In this document: in pieces, positions 11,231 through 19,226 of the stretch | Numbering within the stretch: the first letter of the stretch is position 1 | How the letters are laid out: the number at the start of each line of letters is the position of its first letter | Assembly (NCBI GenBank): GCA_947259415.1 | Contig: CAMYMI010000021.1 | Location: forward strand, 1-42,298 | DNA length: 42,298 nucleotides | Source of the DNA: an uncultured Ectothiorhodospiraceae bacterium | Lineage (GTDB): Bacteria; Pseudomonadota; Gammaproteobacteria; UBA9214 | Direction of reading: 5' to 3' | The notes under the pieces: generated by a model | Seen by the model: the letters and a program-made list of their open reading frames with translations, nothing else | Told to the model about the DNA's origin: nothing | The model's database searches: none | Made by a program: the position numbers and the translations under genes

Positions 11231-12187
11231 TCAGGCCTCCAGTGCACCGCCACAACCTGAACCCTGTCCGGCGGTGCACCCGTAGCAGTGATTGGCGACC
11301 ACGATCGGGTTACCTGTCAGAACCGTATCGATCAGGTCGGTGATGTGCAGCCTGGTCTTGTCGTCGACACGGGTGGGCAAGCCAAGCATCTGGTTGAAGT
11401 CACAGTCGTAGACATAGCCTTCCCAGTCGACACTGACGAGTGAACGGCACATGACGCCAGCAAGGTTTTCATCCTTATGGGCATCACGCAACAAGGTCAT
11501 GTAGTCGTCAAACCCGCCTTTGGAAACCAGCATGCTGCCAAAGCGCTTGATGGGCATGTTGGTCAGTGTCAGCAGCCGGTTGAAATGAACGTCGTAGTTT
11601 TCGGCCAGGTGTTTTTTATAATCACGTTCCAGCGCGGCCTGCGGCGGTGGCAATGTGGGCCCCTGCGGGTTGTACATCAGGTTGAGTGGCAGTTCGCGGC
11701 CGTAACCGAGTGCATTGAGCAGGCGCAGCACCCTGATGCTGTTGGCAAAGCAGCCGTCGCCACGCTGTTTGTTTACATTTTCCTCTAGATAACAAGGTAA
11801 TGAGGCAATAACCTCAACTTTATTCTCAGCGAGAAATTCTGCTGTGCCCTCCTGCCCGGGTTCCTGCAGCACGGTCAGGTTGCAGCGGTCGATGACCCGG
11901 GTGCCGGCCGCCAGTGCCGCGGTTACCAGGTGTCTGAAACCGGGATTCAGTTCCGGCGCACCACCTGTGAGGTCGAGTGTCTGCACCCCGGATGCCTCCA
12001 GGTAGCGAATAACGTCATCCAGCGTCGCCGCTGTCATCACCTCCTTGCGGCCCGGGCCGGCATTCACATGGCAGTGCAGGCAGGACTGGTTGCATAAATA
12101 GCCGAGGTTCACCTGCAGCGTCTCGAGGCGACCGCGGTGGAGCTGCGGAAAATCACCCGGCATCAACAGGGGCAGTGTCTCATGCAT
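11231..12187 (-). CDS. arsS: Radical SAM enzyme ArsS-like (arsenosugar biosynthesis)
   Basis: The 318-residue protein has a radical SAM cluster motif C32-X3-C36-X2-C39 (CNQSCLHC) near the N-terminus. Cysteine-rich C-terminal elements follow: MCRSLVSVDWEGYVYDCDFN and the terminal CYGCTAGQGSGCGG (Cys301, 304, 312), as in SPASM-like auxiliary-cluster regions of the ArsS family. ArsS enzymes cleave S-adenosylmethionine and attach the 5'-deoxyadenosyl group to dimethylarsinous acid, building the carbon-arsenic bond of arsenosugar precursors. That chemistry is known for the family, not shown here. Neighbours (two glycosyltransferases and an FAD oxidoreductase) match the common cluster. The usual partner ArsM, which makes the methylated arsenic substrate, is absent from this window. 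Confidence 0.88.
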   Translation of the reverse strand: MHETLPLLMPGDFPQLHRGRLETLQVNLGYLCNQSCLHCHVNAGPGRKEVMTAATLDDVIRYLEASGVQTLDLTGGAPELNPGFRHLVTAALAAGTRVIDRCNLTVLQEPGQEGTAEFLAENKVEVIASLPCYLEENVNKQRGDGCFANSIRVLRLLNALGYGRELPLNLMYNPQGPTLPPPQAALERDYKKHLAENYDVHFNRLLTLTNMPIKRFGSMLVSKGGFDDYMTLLRDAHKDENLAGVMCRSLVSVDWEGYVYDCDFNQMLGLPTRVDDKTRLHITDLIDTVLTGNPIVVANHCYGCTAGQGSGCGGALEA

Positions 12188-12244
12188 CGGGTGACAAGTC
12201 TGTTAATGGTGAATAAGGCATCCTGGCGTGTGCGTGTGAACAGT

Positions 12245-13660
12245 TCATGGCAGCAGGCGTTTGATCATCCAGACAAGAAACCGGGTCTTCCTGGAAAACA
12301 GCAGTTGTGAATAACGGGCATTGATGGCGCGCCGGTGAATTTGTGAATAGGTCGGATAGGCATGGACCAGTTCGGTGATGTCGCGTACCCTGGCTTTGAC
12401 GCGCATGGCCAGTGCAAGTTCATGAACCAGTTCGCCGGCATGCGCTCCGACCAGGCTGGCACCCACAACCCGTCCCCTGGCGATCAGGATCTTTACAAAC
12501 CCCTGCATGGCCGTATCGGTCCTGGCGCGATCAATCTCCTCGACTGAAAACCGGGCCACATCATATTTGAGCCCGCGCGTATCCGCATCCTGCTGCGTCA
12601 GGCCGACATCAGCGACCTCGGGGTCGGTATAGGTCACCCGCGGCACCACCCGGTAATCGACCTTGCGCGGGATCCTGAACAGCAGGTTGGCGAGCACCAC
12701 CCCCGCCTGGTATTCCGCCATATGCGTGAACTGGTAGGGGCCGCACACATCACCCACGGCATAGATGTGCCGCTGGCTGGTCCGCAGGCGCTGGTCAACT
12801 GCAATACCCCTGGGGGTGTAATCGACGCCGATATCATCCAGGCCCAGGCCGAAGACCGAGGCCTGGCGCCCGGTCGCGACCAGGATCCGTTCACATTCGA
12901 CGGTTGAACCATCGGCAAGAAACAGTTGCCGGCTGTCACCATCACGGCGCACGTGGGTCACCTCTGCGCCCGTCTGCAGCCTGACGCCCTCCTCTCGAAG
13001 TACCCCGGCCAGGCAGTCGGCGATGTCCGCGTCTGCAGCGGGCAAGACCCTGGTGGATTGCTCGATGAGGGTGACCTGGCTGCCCAGGCGGGCAAAGGCC
13101 TGCGCCAGTTCCACGCCGACCGGTCCGGCACCGATGACAGCCAGACGCGGCGGCAGCAGGCGACAGCTGAAGATGGTTTCATTGGTATCGTACCCCGCTT
13201 CCTGCAGACCGGGGATCGGTGGTACCGCAGGTTGTGAACCAGTGGAGATCACAATGCGTTTGGCAGTGACGACTTCGTCATCGATCCGGACCTCATGCGG
13301 AGCGGTGAAACTTGCCGGGGCAAAGCGGACTTCGCAGCCATAGGCGCGAAAACGTTCCGGGTCATCATGCTGCTGGATGTCCGCGATAACGGACTCTACG
13401 CGGTCGATAATCGGGTTCAGGTCAATTTCAGGATCACAGGCAGGCAGGCCATAACGCGCGCCGTTACGCATCAGGTGGGCGACCCGGGCCGAGCGGATCA
13501 GGGTCTTGCTGGGAACACAGCCGTGATGCAGGCAGTCTCCCCCCAGGCGGTCCGATTTCTCGGCCAGGGTCACCTTGAGTCCCAGTTGGGCGGCGACACT
13601 GGCGACCACCAGCCCTCCGGGACCGCCACCAATCACGACCAGATCGCGTTTTCCTTTCAT
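12245..13660 (-). CDS. FAD-dependent dithiol/disulfide oxidoreductase, mercuric-reductase-like
   Basis: A 471-residue pyridine nucleotide-disulfide oxidoreductase. FAD binding is by VVIGGGPGGLVVAS near residue 8; NAD(P)H binding by VIGAGPVGVELAQ in the middle. The redox-active pair is Cys43/Cys48 in GGDCLHHGCVPSK, with two histidines between the cysteines. The C-terminal interface has HAYPTYSQIH, holding the active-site histidine of the dihydrolipoamide dehydrogenase/MerA fold. There is no HMA metal-binding domain, so a classic MerA is unlikely. I choose the internal ATG at 13660 because it starts at the flavin strand and has an AGGA site; an ATG at 13723 would add 21 poorly conserved residues. 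It lies directly upstream of arsS and may reduce an arsenical or thiol intermediate (inference). Confidence 0.87.
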   Translation of the reverse strand: MKGKRDLVVIGGGPGGLVVASVAAQLGLKVTLAEKSDRLGGDCLHHGCVPSKTLIRSARVAHLMRNGARYGLPACDPEIDLNPIIDRVESVIADIQQHDDPERFRAYGCEVRFAPASFTAPHEVRIDDEVVTAKRIVISTGSQPAVPPIPGLQEAGYDTNETIFSCRLLPPRLAVIGAGPVGVELAQAFARLGSQVTLIEQSTRVLPAADADIADCLAGVLREEGVRLQTGAEVTHVRRDGDSRQLFLADGSTVECERILVATGRQASVFGLGLDDIGVDYTPRGIAVDQRLRTSQRHIYAVGDVCGPYQFTHMAEYQAGVVLANLLFRIPRKVDYRVVPRVTYTDPEVADVGLTQQDADTRGLKYDVARFSVEEIDRARTDTAMQGFVKILIARGRVVGASLVGAHAGELVHELALAMRVKARVRDITELVHAYPTYSQIHRRAINARYSQLLFSRKTRFLVWMIKRLLP

Positions 13661-13746
13661 CCCCGGATCCTGGTGAAGCGTTTGCCCGGTTTGTGCGCAG
13701 TGTCCGGGCTGGATATGTTTCATGCATGATACTGCATGATCCCTGC

Positions 13747-13761
13747 CGGGGCATTGCCCCG
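13747..13761. other. GC hairpin between dusA and the FAD oxidoreductase gene
   Basis: CGGGGC and GCCCCG pair around an ATT loop. No T-run follows on the minus strand, so this is not a standard terminator. It may stabilise the dusA mRNA end or attenuate read-through into the downstream cluster. Confidence 0.4.
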
Positions 13762-13770
13762 TGCGCTGAC

Positions 13771-14766
13771 CTAGGCGACCGCCTCAAGTGCCGCCAGGAT
13801 CACTTCTGTGCCTGCGCCGGCACCGGGTCCGTAGTGGCTCAGCTGACGTCGCCAGGCCCGAGCCCCCGGGATACCCTGGAACAGTCCCAGCATATGGCGG
13901 GTAATATGTTTGAGCTCACAACCGGCCTGCAGTTCCCTAACGATATAAGGCAGCATCTGTTGCACGATCCCGGCGCGTGTCGGCAGCGCGCGGCTGTCAT
14001 TGAAAATCCGGCCATCGACATCGGCCAGCAGGTAGGGATTGTGATAGGCCTCTCGTCCCATCATGACACCGTCGACATGCGCAAGCTGGGCCTCGGCTTC
14101 ATCCAGGCTTGTCACTCCCCCGTTGAGTATGATCTCCAGCTCCGGCAAATCCTGTTTCAGGCGATAGACGTACTCATACCTGAGCGGCGGGATGCTGCGG
14201 TTCTCCCTGGGACTCAGGCCTTTCAGGATGGCCTTGCGGGCATGAACGATGAAGGTACCGCAGCCCGCCTGCGCGAGCCGGTCGACAAACTGGTACAAGT
14301 GTTCATAGGAGTCCTGAGAATCGACGCCGATACGTGTTTTCACGCTGACCGGAACAGCAACCGCATCCGTCATGGCGGTAACACAGGCAGCGACGCGCTC
14401 GGGTTCAGCCATCAGGCAGGCGCCGAAGTGACCGGACTGTACCCGATCGCTGGGACAGCCCAGGTTCAGATTGATCTCGTCATAGCCATGCTTCTCCCCG
14501 AGACGGGCGCACTCCGCGAGTTCGTCAGGCTGACTGCCGCCCAGCTGCAGTGCAACGGGGTGTTCGGCCGGGTCGAATTGCAGCAGGCGTCCGGGATCGG
14601 CGTGCAGCAGGGCGCTCGTGGTTACCATCTCCGTGTACAACAGACAGTGGTGTGACAGCTGGCGGAGAAAATAACGGCAGTGACGGTCGGTCCACTCCAT
14701 CATCGGCGCCACACAGAAGCGATGCGGGCGGGTGATCGGGGATCCTGGTTTGCTGGTTGATGTCAC
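13771..14766 (-). CDS. dusA: tRNA-dihydrouridine(20/20a) synthase DusA
   Basis: DusA reduces uridine to dihydrouridine at positions 20/20a of the tRNA D-loop, using FMN and NADPH. The 331-residue TIM-barrel protein shows VAPMMEWTDRHCRYF at the N-terminus (FMN-binding, typical of DusA), NLNLGCPSDRVQSG in the middle and the catalytic Cys117 in FGACLM. HARKAILKGLSPRENR is a DusA-type segment. The start is a GTG at 14766; no good ribosome site is visible. It is divergent from the small exported gene at 14926. It lies 110 nt upstream of the FAD oxidoreductase gene and may be transcribed with the ArsS cluster, though the functional link is not obvious. Confidence 0.95.
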   Translation of the reverse strand: MTSTSKPGSPITRPHRFCVAPMMEWTDRHCRYFLRQLSHHCLLYTEMVTTSALLHADPGRLLQFDPAEHPVALQLGGSQPDELAECARLGEKHGYDEINLNLGCPSDRVQSGHFGACLMAEPERVAACVTAMTDAVAVPVSVKTRIGVDSQDSYEHLYQFVDRLAQAGCGTFIVHARKAILKGLSPRENRSIPPLRYEYVYRLKQDLPELEIILNGGVTSLDEAEAQLAHVDGVMMGREAYHNPYLLADVDGRIFNDSRALPTRAGIVQQMLPYIVRELQAGCELKHITRHMLGLFQGIPGARAWRRQLSHYGPGAGAGTEVILAALEAVA

Positions 14767-14925
14767 GTGAACAAATACCTTGGGTTGGCGGAGAATCGCC
14801 GGGGGTACCCGGCCGGGTGATGCCGGTCACATATTATAAATTACCGCTTTTTTATTGTGTCTGCCGGTGCTATAGTCACCGATAGATATTTATTCAGTAA
14901 CATCCTGTTTGGCAAGGAGTTAACC

Positions 14926-15234
14926 ATGGTTCGTGTCCGCTCTGTACTGATCGCAGCGTCACTGGGAATTGTCCTGGCAGGTCCCGCGCGTGCCGATGTG
15001 CTACTGATGGAAAATATCCAGTCCGCGCCCGAAGTGCAAACCCCGCGCAAGGGTATGAACATGGACAGTGTACGAAACAGTTACGGCAACCCCGTGAAGG
15101 AATACCCGGCCGTATCCACCACAGGCAATCCCAGCCACCCCCCGATCACGCGCTGGGACTATCAGGGTTTCTCGGTTTTTTTTGAAAATGATCTGGTCCT
15201 GCACTCTGTGGTGCACCGCCCGGATTCGAACTGA
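14926..15234 (+). CDS. Small exported conserved protein
   Basis: The ATG at 14926 has an AAGGAG site 6 nt before it; an in-frame ATG at 14857 would place the signal peptide internally. The 102-residue precursor has a signal peptide (VLIAASLGIVLAG core, cleavage after ARA near residue 23). The mature part contains MDSVRNSYGNPVKEYPAV and ITRWDYQGFSVFFENDLVLHSVVH. This repeats the logic of SmpA/BamE-like folds (a helix with a G-P turn, then strands ending in a hydrophobic pair), but I do not claim homology. It is a periplasmic protein of unknown function, encoded upstream of aguA with a 43-nt gap. Confidence 0.75.
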   Translation: MVRVRSVLIAASLGIVLAGPARADVLLMENIQSAPEVQTPRKGMNMDSVRNSYGNPVKEYPAVSTTGNPSHPPITRWDYQGFSVFFENDLVLHSVVHRPDSN

Positions 15235-15277
15235 CCTCCCCACCCCGCCCGGCACTGCTCAGGCCTGACGCCCGGCT

Positions 15278-16321
15278 ATGCGGCGCCGCTGTCTGATTGC
15301 GGAGTCCGCAACCCAGTCCGGTGTGCTGCTGACCTGGCCGCACCCACTCACGGACTGGCACAACGACATCGATGCCATTACCGCCGTCTATGTAGAAATC
15401 GCCCGTGAAATCAGCCGGCGCGAGCACCTGCTGGTGATCTGTTATGACAGCGCGCATCAATACCAGGTGAAACACTCGCTGGCAGCCGCCGACGTTGGCA
15501 GTGATGCGTTGCACTTTCTCAACGCGCCTACAAACGACACCTGGATCAGGGACTACGGTCCAATCGCAGTTAGCGCGGGAACGGAGCGCATCCTGCTCGA
15601 CTTCAGCTTCAACGGCTGGGGCAACAAGTACCCGGCAGAACTGGATAACGGAATCAGCCAGGCACTGTATGCGGCCGGCATCTTTGCAGGTGCAAATTTC
15701 CAGGGCCAGTCTCTGGTACTTGAAGGCGGGAGCATAGACAGCGATGGACAAGGCACCCTGCTGACCACGTCACAGTGCCTGGTCCACAGTGGTCGCAATC
15801 CGGGACATGACAAACAGACTCTGGAACAGGTTTTCCATGAGTTGATGGGGATTGACCGGGTCCTCTGGCTCGACCACGGCGAACTAGAGGGCGACGATAC
15901 CGATGCCCATGTCGATATGCTGGCAAGATTCTGTTCTCCGCAAACGATCACTTACCAGCAATGCACCAATCCTGACGACAGCCACCACACAGCCCTTGCG
16001 GCCATGGAAACACAGCTGCGGTCTTTTCGCAGGGCTGATGGTGAACCGTACCGGCTGGTTCCCCTGCCCTTGCCAGACCCGGTCTGCGCTGCAACAGGAC
16101 AGCGCCTGCCGGCCAGCTATTGCAACTTTCTGGTGATCAATACAGCAACGCTGGTCCCGGTCTATGGCGAACCGACCGACGCTGTCGTGCTGAATCGGCT
16201 GGCAGACTGTTTTCCGGAACGGGAGATCGTACCGATCAATTGCCTGGCCCTGATCCAGCAGTTCGGCAGCCTGCACTGCGCTACAATGCAGCTGCCGGAA
16301 GGCTTCCTGTCGCTCGGATAA
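15278..16321 (+). CDS. aguA: Agmatine deiminase
   Basis: AguA hydrolyses agmatine to N-carbamoylputrescine and ammonia. The 347-residue protein belongs to the guanidino-modifying (pentein) superfamily. LTWPHPLTDW lies near the N-terminus, NDTWIRDYGP near residue 88, a FSFNGWGNKYP segment, LEGGSIDSDG near 150 and DTDAHVDM near 210 (active-site His-Asp). The catalytic Cys334 lies in the terminal GSLHCATMQLP. The only possible ATG in frame is at 15278, since a stop precedes it by five codons. It is followed 15 nt later by aguB, the next enzyme of the pathway, so the two make a putrescine-forming operon. A ribosome site is not obvious. Confidence 0.95.
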   Translation: MRRRCLIAESATQSGVLLTWPHPLTDWHNDIDAITAVYVEIAREISRREHLLVICYDSAHQYQVKHSLAAADVGSDALHFLNAPTNDTWIRDYGPIAVSAGTERILLDFSFNGWGNKYPAELDNGISQALYAAGIFAGANFQGQSLVLEGGSIDSDGQGTLLTTSQCLVHSGRNPGHDKQTLEQVFHELMGIDRVLWLDHGELEGDDTDAHVDMLARFCSPQTITYQQCTNPDDSHHTALAAMETQLRSFRRADGEPYRLVPLPLPDPVCAATGQRLPASYCNFLVINTATLVPVYGEPTDAVVLNRLADCFPEREIVPINCLALIQQFGSLHCATMQLPEGFLSLG

Positions 16322-16336
16322 AAACGGGTTCATATA

Positions 16337-17227
16337 GTGACGAACAAGCAGTTAACCATCGGCCTGGTGCAGCATGCCTGCAGCGCCGACCCTGTCGCCA
16401 ATATCGAGACCACGATTCAAGGCATCCGCACCGCGGCGGCGCGGGGGGCGAAGCTGGTATTGCTGCAGGAATTAACCGGCAGCCTGTACTTTTGCCAGAC
16501 TGAAGATCAGGCCAGCTTCGAACTGGCGGAGACGATCCCCGGACCGACGACCGACAGGCTCGGCAAGATTGCGGCCGAATTGAACACGGTGATCATCGCA
16601 TCAATCTTCGAAAAGCGCGCCTCCGGCTTGTACCACAACACGGCGGTCGCATTGGATGCCGACGGCAGCATTGCAGGCTGCTATCGCAAGATGCATATCC
16701 CGGACGATCCCGGCTATTACGAAAAATACTATTTTACCCCGGGCGATCTCGGCTTCACACCGGTGGACACCGCGGTGGGCAGGCTGGGACTGCTGGTATG
16801 CTGGGACCAGTGGTACCCGGAAGCCGCCCGGCTGATGGCCCTGGCAGGTGCCGAACTGCTACTCTATCCCAGTGCCATCGGCTGGGATATGCAGGACCCC
16901 GTTGAGGAACGTGTACGTCAATACGATGCCTGGCTGATCGTGCAGCGCGGACACGCCATCGCGAACAACCTGCCGGTGTTGGTCTGCAACCGCACCGGCC
17001 ATGAGGACGATCCTTCTGGGCAGACAGACGGTATACGCTTCTGGGGCGGCAGTGTTGCCATTGGACCCCAGGGTGAGTTGCTGGCACAGGCCGCCACCGA
17101 TTCAGCGGAGGTCGTCGTTGTTGATATCGACCTGGAGCGCAGCGAGCAGCTACGCCGGATCTGGCCCTATCTGCGCGACCGGCGTATTGATGCCTATCAT
17201 GACCTGTTACGCCGCTTCCGGGACTGA
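16337..17227 (+). CDS. aguB: N-carbamoylputrescine amidase
   Basis: AguB hydrolyses N-carbamoylputrescine to putrescine, CO2 and ammonia. The 296-residue protein is a nitrilase-superfamily enzyme with the catalytic triad Glu45 (LLQELTG), Lys118 (CYRKMHIPDD) and Cys155 (LLVCWDQWYPE). The PDDPGYYEKYYFTPGD loop and the QDPVEERVRQYDAW segment are typical of carbamoylputrescine amidases. The start is a GTG 15 nt after aguA; no better start is in frame nearby. Together the pair converts agmatine, from arginine decarboxylation, to putrescine. No speA is seen in the window. Confidence 0.96.
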   Translation: MTNKQLTIGLVQHACSADPVANIETTIQGIRTAAARGAKLVLLQELTGSLYFCQTEDQASFELAETIPGPTTDRLGKIAAELNTVIIASIFEKRASGLYHNTAVALDADGSIAGCYRKMHIPDDPGYYEKYYFTPGDLGFTPVDTAVGRLGLLVCWDQWYPEAARLMALAGAELLLYPSAIGWDMQDPVEERVRQYDAWLIVQRGHAIANNLPVLVCNRTGHEDDPSGQTDGIRFWGGSVAIGPQGELLAQAATDSAEVVVVDIDLERSEQLRRIWPYLRDRRIDAYHDLLRRFRD

Positions 17228-17320
17228 GGCCCGTCGGCAGGACTTGCGGGCAGTAGTAAGGCGCCTGTAATTGATAGATAATATGCTGATACTAATTGCG
17301 TATTAATCAGGAACAACAAC

Positions 17321-18454
17321 ATGATTTTGATTTTGCGGGCCGGCACCGACAAGAACAGCGACGACTTCCGCGAGCTGATGGAACATCTTTCCCAGCTGCA
17401 AAAAATACAAGCACGTGTCCATGACGAGGTGGGCATCCAGCAGACCCTGACCGAGATTTACCTGGTCGGTGACACCGCTACCCTGCAGATCGAGGACATG
17501 GAAAGCCTCCCTTGTGTCGAGCGTGTGGTGCGGGTCTCCGAGGAATACCGCGTCCTGGGTCGTCACCATGACGATGACAGGCCAACCTATTTCGAATACA
17601 ACGGCGTATGTTTCGGGCAGAACAACCTCAATATCTTCGCCGGGCTGTGCGCCGTGGATACCCCACAGCACGTCGAGATCATGATGAAGGCGCTGCAGGA
17701 ACGCGGCCTGCCCTGTACCCGCATGGGAGCCTACAAGCCGCGCACCAACCCCTATTCGTTCCAGGGCCACGGCAAGAGCTGCCTGCCGTATGTGTTCGAG
17801 CTGGCGGGCAAATACGACATCAAGGTCATTGCGATGGAAGTCACGCACGATTCTCACGTGCGCGAGATCCACGAGGCGCTGGAACAGACCGGGCATCCCA
17901 CCGGCGTAATGTTGCAGATCGGCACCCGAAATACCCAGAACTTCGAACTGCTCAAGGCTGTCGGCCGGGAACCCGAGTTTCCGGTGCTGCTTAAACGGGG
18001 TTTCGGAATTACCCTCGAGGAATCAATCAATGCCGCTGAATACCTCGCCAGCGAGGGTAACCGCCGTGTTGTCTTCGGCCTGCGCGGAATGAAGACCAAC
18101 ATGGGTGATCCGCACCGTAATTTCGTCGACTTCTCGCACGTGCCGGTGATCAAACGCCTGACGCGCATGCCGGTGTGTATCGACCCGTCCCATTCGGTGG
18201 GCACTCGGGATGCTTCTCCTGAGGGTATCCTGGATGTCTTCCACGTGACGGCCCAGGGGGTGGTCGCAGGTGCCAATATGGTCCTGGTTGATTTCCACCC
18301 GTTCCCCAGCAAGGCGCTGGTGGATGGACCCCAGGCACTGCACATGGACGAACTGGACTATTTCCTCGAAGATATCCGAATAGCACGCGAGGCCTACGAG
18401 AAACGTGTCACCCTGGCACAGACCCACCTGAAGGCTCGGGCATCCGCTGCCTGA
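17321..18454 (+). CDS. aroF: 3-deoxy-7-phosphoheptulonate synthase, class I-beta, with N-terminal regulatory domain
   Basis: DAHP synthase condenses phosphoenolpyruvate and erythrose 4-phosphate, the first step of the shikimate pathway. The 377-residue protein has a ferredoxin-like N-terminal domain (about 1-75, MILILRAGTDKNSDDF), as in Thermotoga-type enzymes where it mediates feedback inhibition. A TIM barrel follows, with the hallmark GAYKPRTNPYSFQG near 137-150, a LLKRGFGITLEE segment and CIDPSHSVGTRD near 286. The KDO8P-synthase-like class I-beta type differs from E. coli AroF/G/H (I-alpha). An AGGA site lies 8 nt before the ATG. It may have its own promoter in the 93-nt spacer after aguB. 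Confidence 0.93.
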   Translation: MILILRAGTDKNSDDFRELMEHLSQLQKIQARVHDEVGIQQTLTEIYLVGDTATLQIEDMESLPCVERVVRVSEEYRVLGRHHDDDRPTYFEYNGVCFGQNNLNIFAGLCAVDTPQHVEIMMKALQERGLPCTRMGAYKPRTNPYSFQGHGKSCLPYVFELAGKYDIKVIAMEVTHDSHVREIHEALEQTGHPTGVMLQIGTRNTQNFELLKAVGREPEFPVLLKRGFGITLEESINAAEYLASEGNRRVVFGLRGMKTNMGDPHRNFVDFSHVPVIKRLTRMPVCIDPSHSVGTRDASPEGILDVFHVTAQGVVAGANMVLVDFHPFPSKALVDGPQALHMDELDYFLEDIRIAREAYEKRVTLAQTHLKARASAA

Positions 18455-18467
18455 ATCGTTATTCTGT

Positions 18468-18704
18468 CAGCGCGGCTGAGTCGGCACAGCCAGCCGGGAA
18501 AGGCGATAGGCGTAATCGGGATCGTAAAAATACAGTCAATCCGTCCTTCTGCATCCAGCCGGCCACCCTGCCCCCCGGGCCAAAACCCTCAATGAAATCA
18601 TGGAATAGCGGTTCGATGCGAAACTGCTGAAAGGCATCTGGGACAACAGTTCGGTAAACTATACTCAGACCAGGCACGCTGAGAGGTATCCGGTCATGAA
18701 ACAT
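18468..18704 (-). pseudogene. Possible frameshifted small gene opposite the DAHPS-dsrE spacer
   Basis: From an ATG at 18704 one frame reads about 60 residues (MFHDRIPLSVPGLSIVYRTV to DGLTVF). If one T of a five-T run (near 18526-18530) is skipped, the frame continues FYDPDYAYRLSRLAVPTQPR and stops at 18468 with natural-looking codons. Without the shift the tail is an arginine/proline-rich sequence. This suggests a single-base insertion or a decayed gene of about 78 residues. I recognise no family. Its start overlaps the first codons of the DsrE-like gene on the other strand, which argues against a working gene. Confidence 0.3.
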
Positions 18705-19214
18705 ATTTTGGTATCTACCCTACTGCTGGCAGCTTTTCTGGTTGCGGGTCTCGTGCACGCCGGCGAAACCTCCAGGGTCGTACAGACCCCCTACACCGAG
18801 CAGAAGGTGGTATTTGACTTCTACTATGACCAACCCGAGAAAATCAACACGGCGCTTTACTGGCTGCGTTCACTCATCAACCCGCTGATGGACGCGCCCT
18901 ACGGGATGGCGCCCGAATTCCTGAATATCAAGGTCGTCATCCATGGTACCGAGATTGTCACTGTGGCCCGCAAGAACTATGAGAAGTACAAGGATGCCGT
19001 TGAACGCATGCGCTACTACGCGAGTCTCGGTGTTGAGTTCAAGGTGTGTGGCATGGCGGCACAGGACTACGACTACGATACAGATGACTTCCACGAATTT
19101 ATAGACGTCGTCCCATCAGCCATCACTGAACTGGCGCACTGGCAATTGCAGGGCCACGCCCTGATCACGCCGGTGGTAATGGAGAAGCGCTACGCCATAG
19201 AGGAGATCCGCTGA
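18696..19214 (+). CDS. Exported DsrE-family-like protein
   Basis: A 172-residue precursor with a signal peptide (VSTLLLAAFLVAGLV, cleavage after VHA near residue 22). The mature domain has the DsrE/YchN-type pattern. The first strand holds KVVFDFYYDQPEKINTALYW, then NIKVVIHGTEI, a YKDAVERMRYYASLGVEFKVCG segment with Cys118 at the conserved loop, and VVPSAITELAHWQLQGHALI. DsrE-family proteins act in sulfur relay or sulfide chemistry; exported members are common in sulfur-oxidising gammaproteobacteria but their substrates are unknown. The single cysteine could carry a persulfide (inference). It converges on the LolA-like gene with a 12-nt gap. Confidence 0.85.
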   Translation: MKHILVSTLLLAAFLVAGLVHAGETSRVVQTPYTEQKVVFDFYYDQPEKINTALYWLRSLINPLMDAPYGMAPEFLNIKVVIHGTEIVTVARKNYEKYKDAVERMRYYASLGVEFKVCGMAAQDYDYDTDDFHEFIDVVPSAITELAHWQLQGHALITPVVMEKRYAIEEIR

Positions 19215-19226
19215 AACCGGCAGTGA

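Noticed and set aside
13693-14655. 320-codon plus-strand frame opposite dusA
   Set aside because: Antisense shadow of dusA with no independent features.
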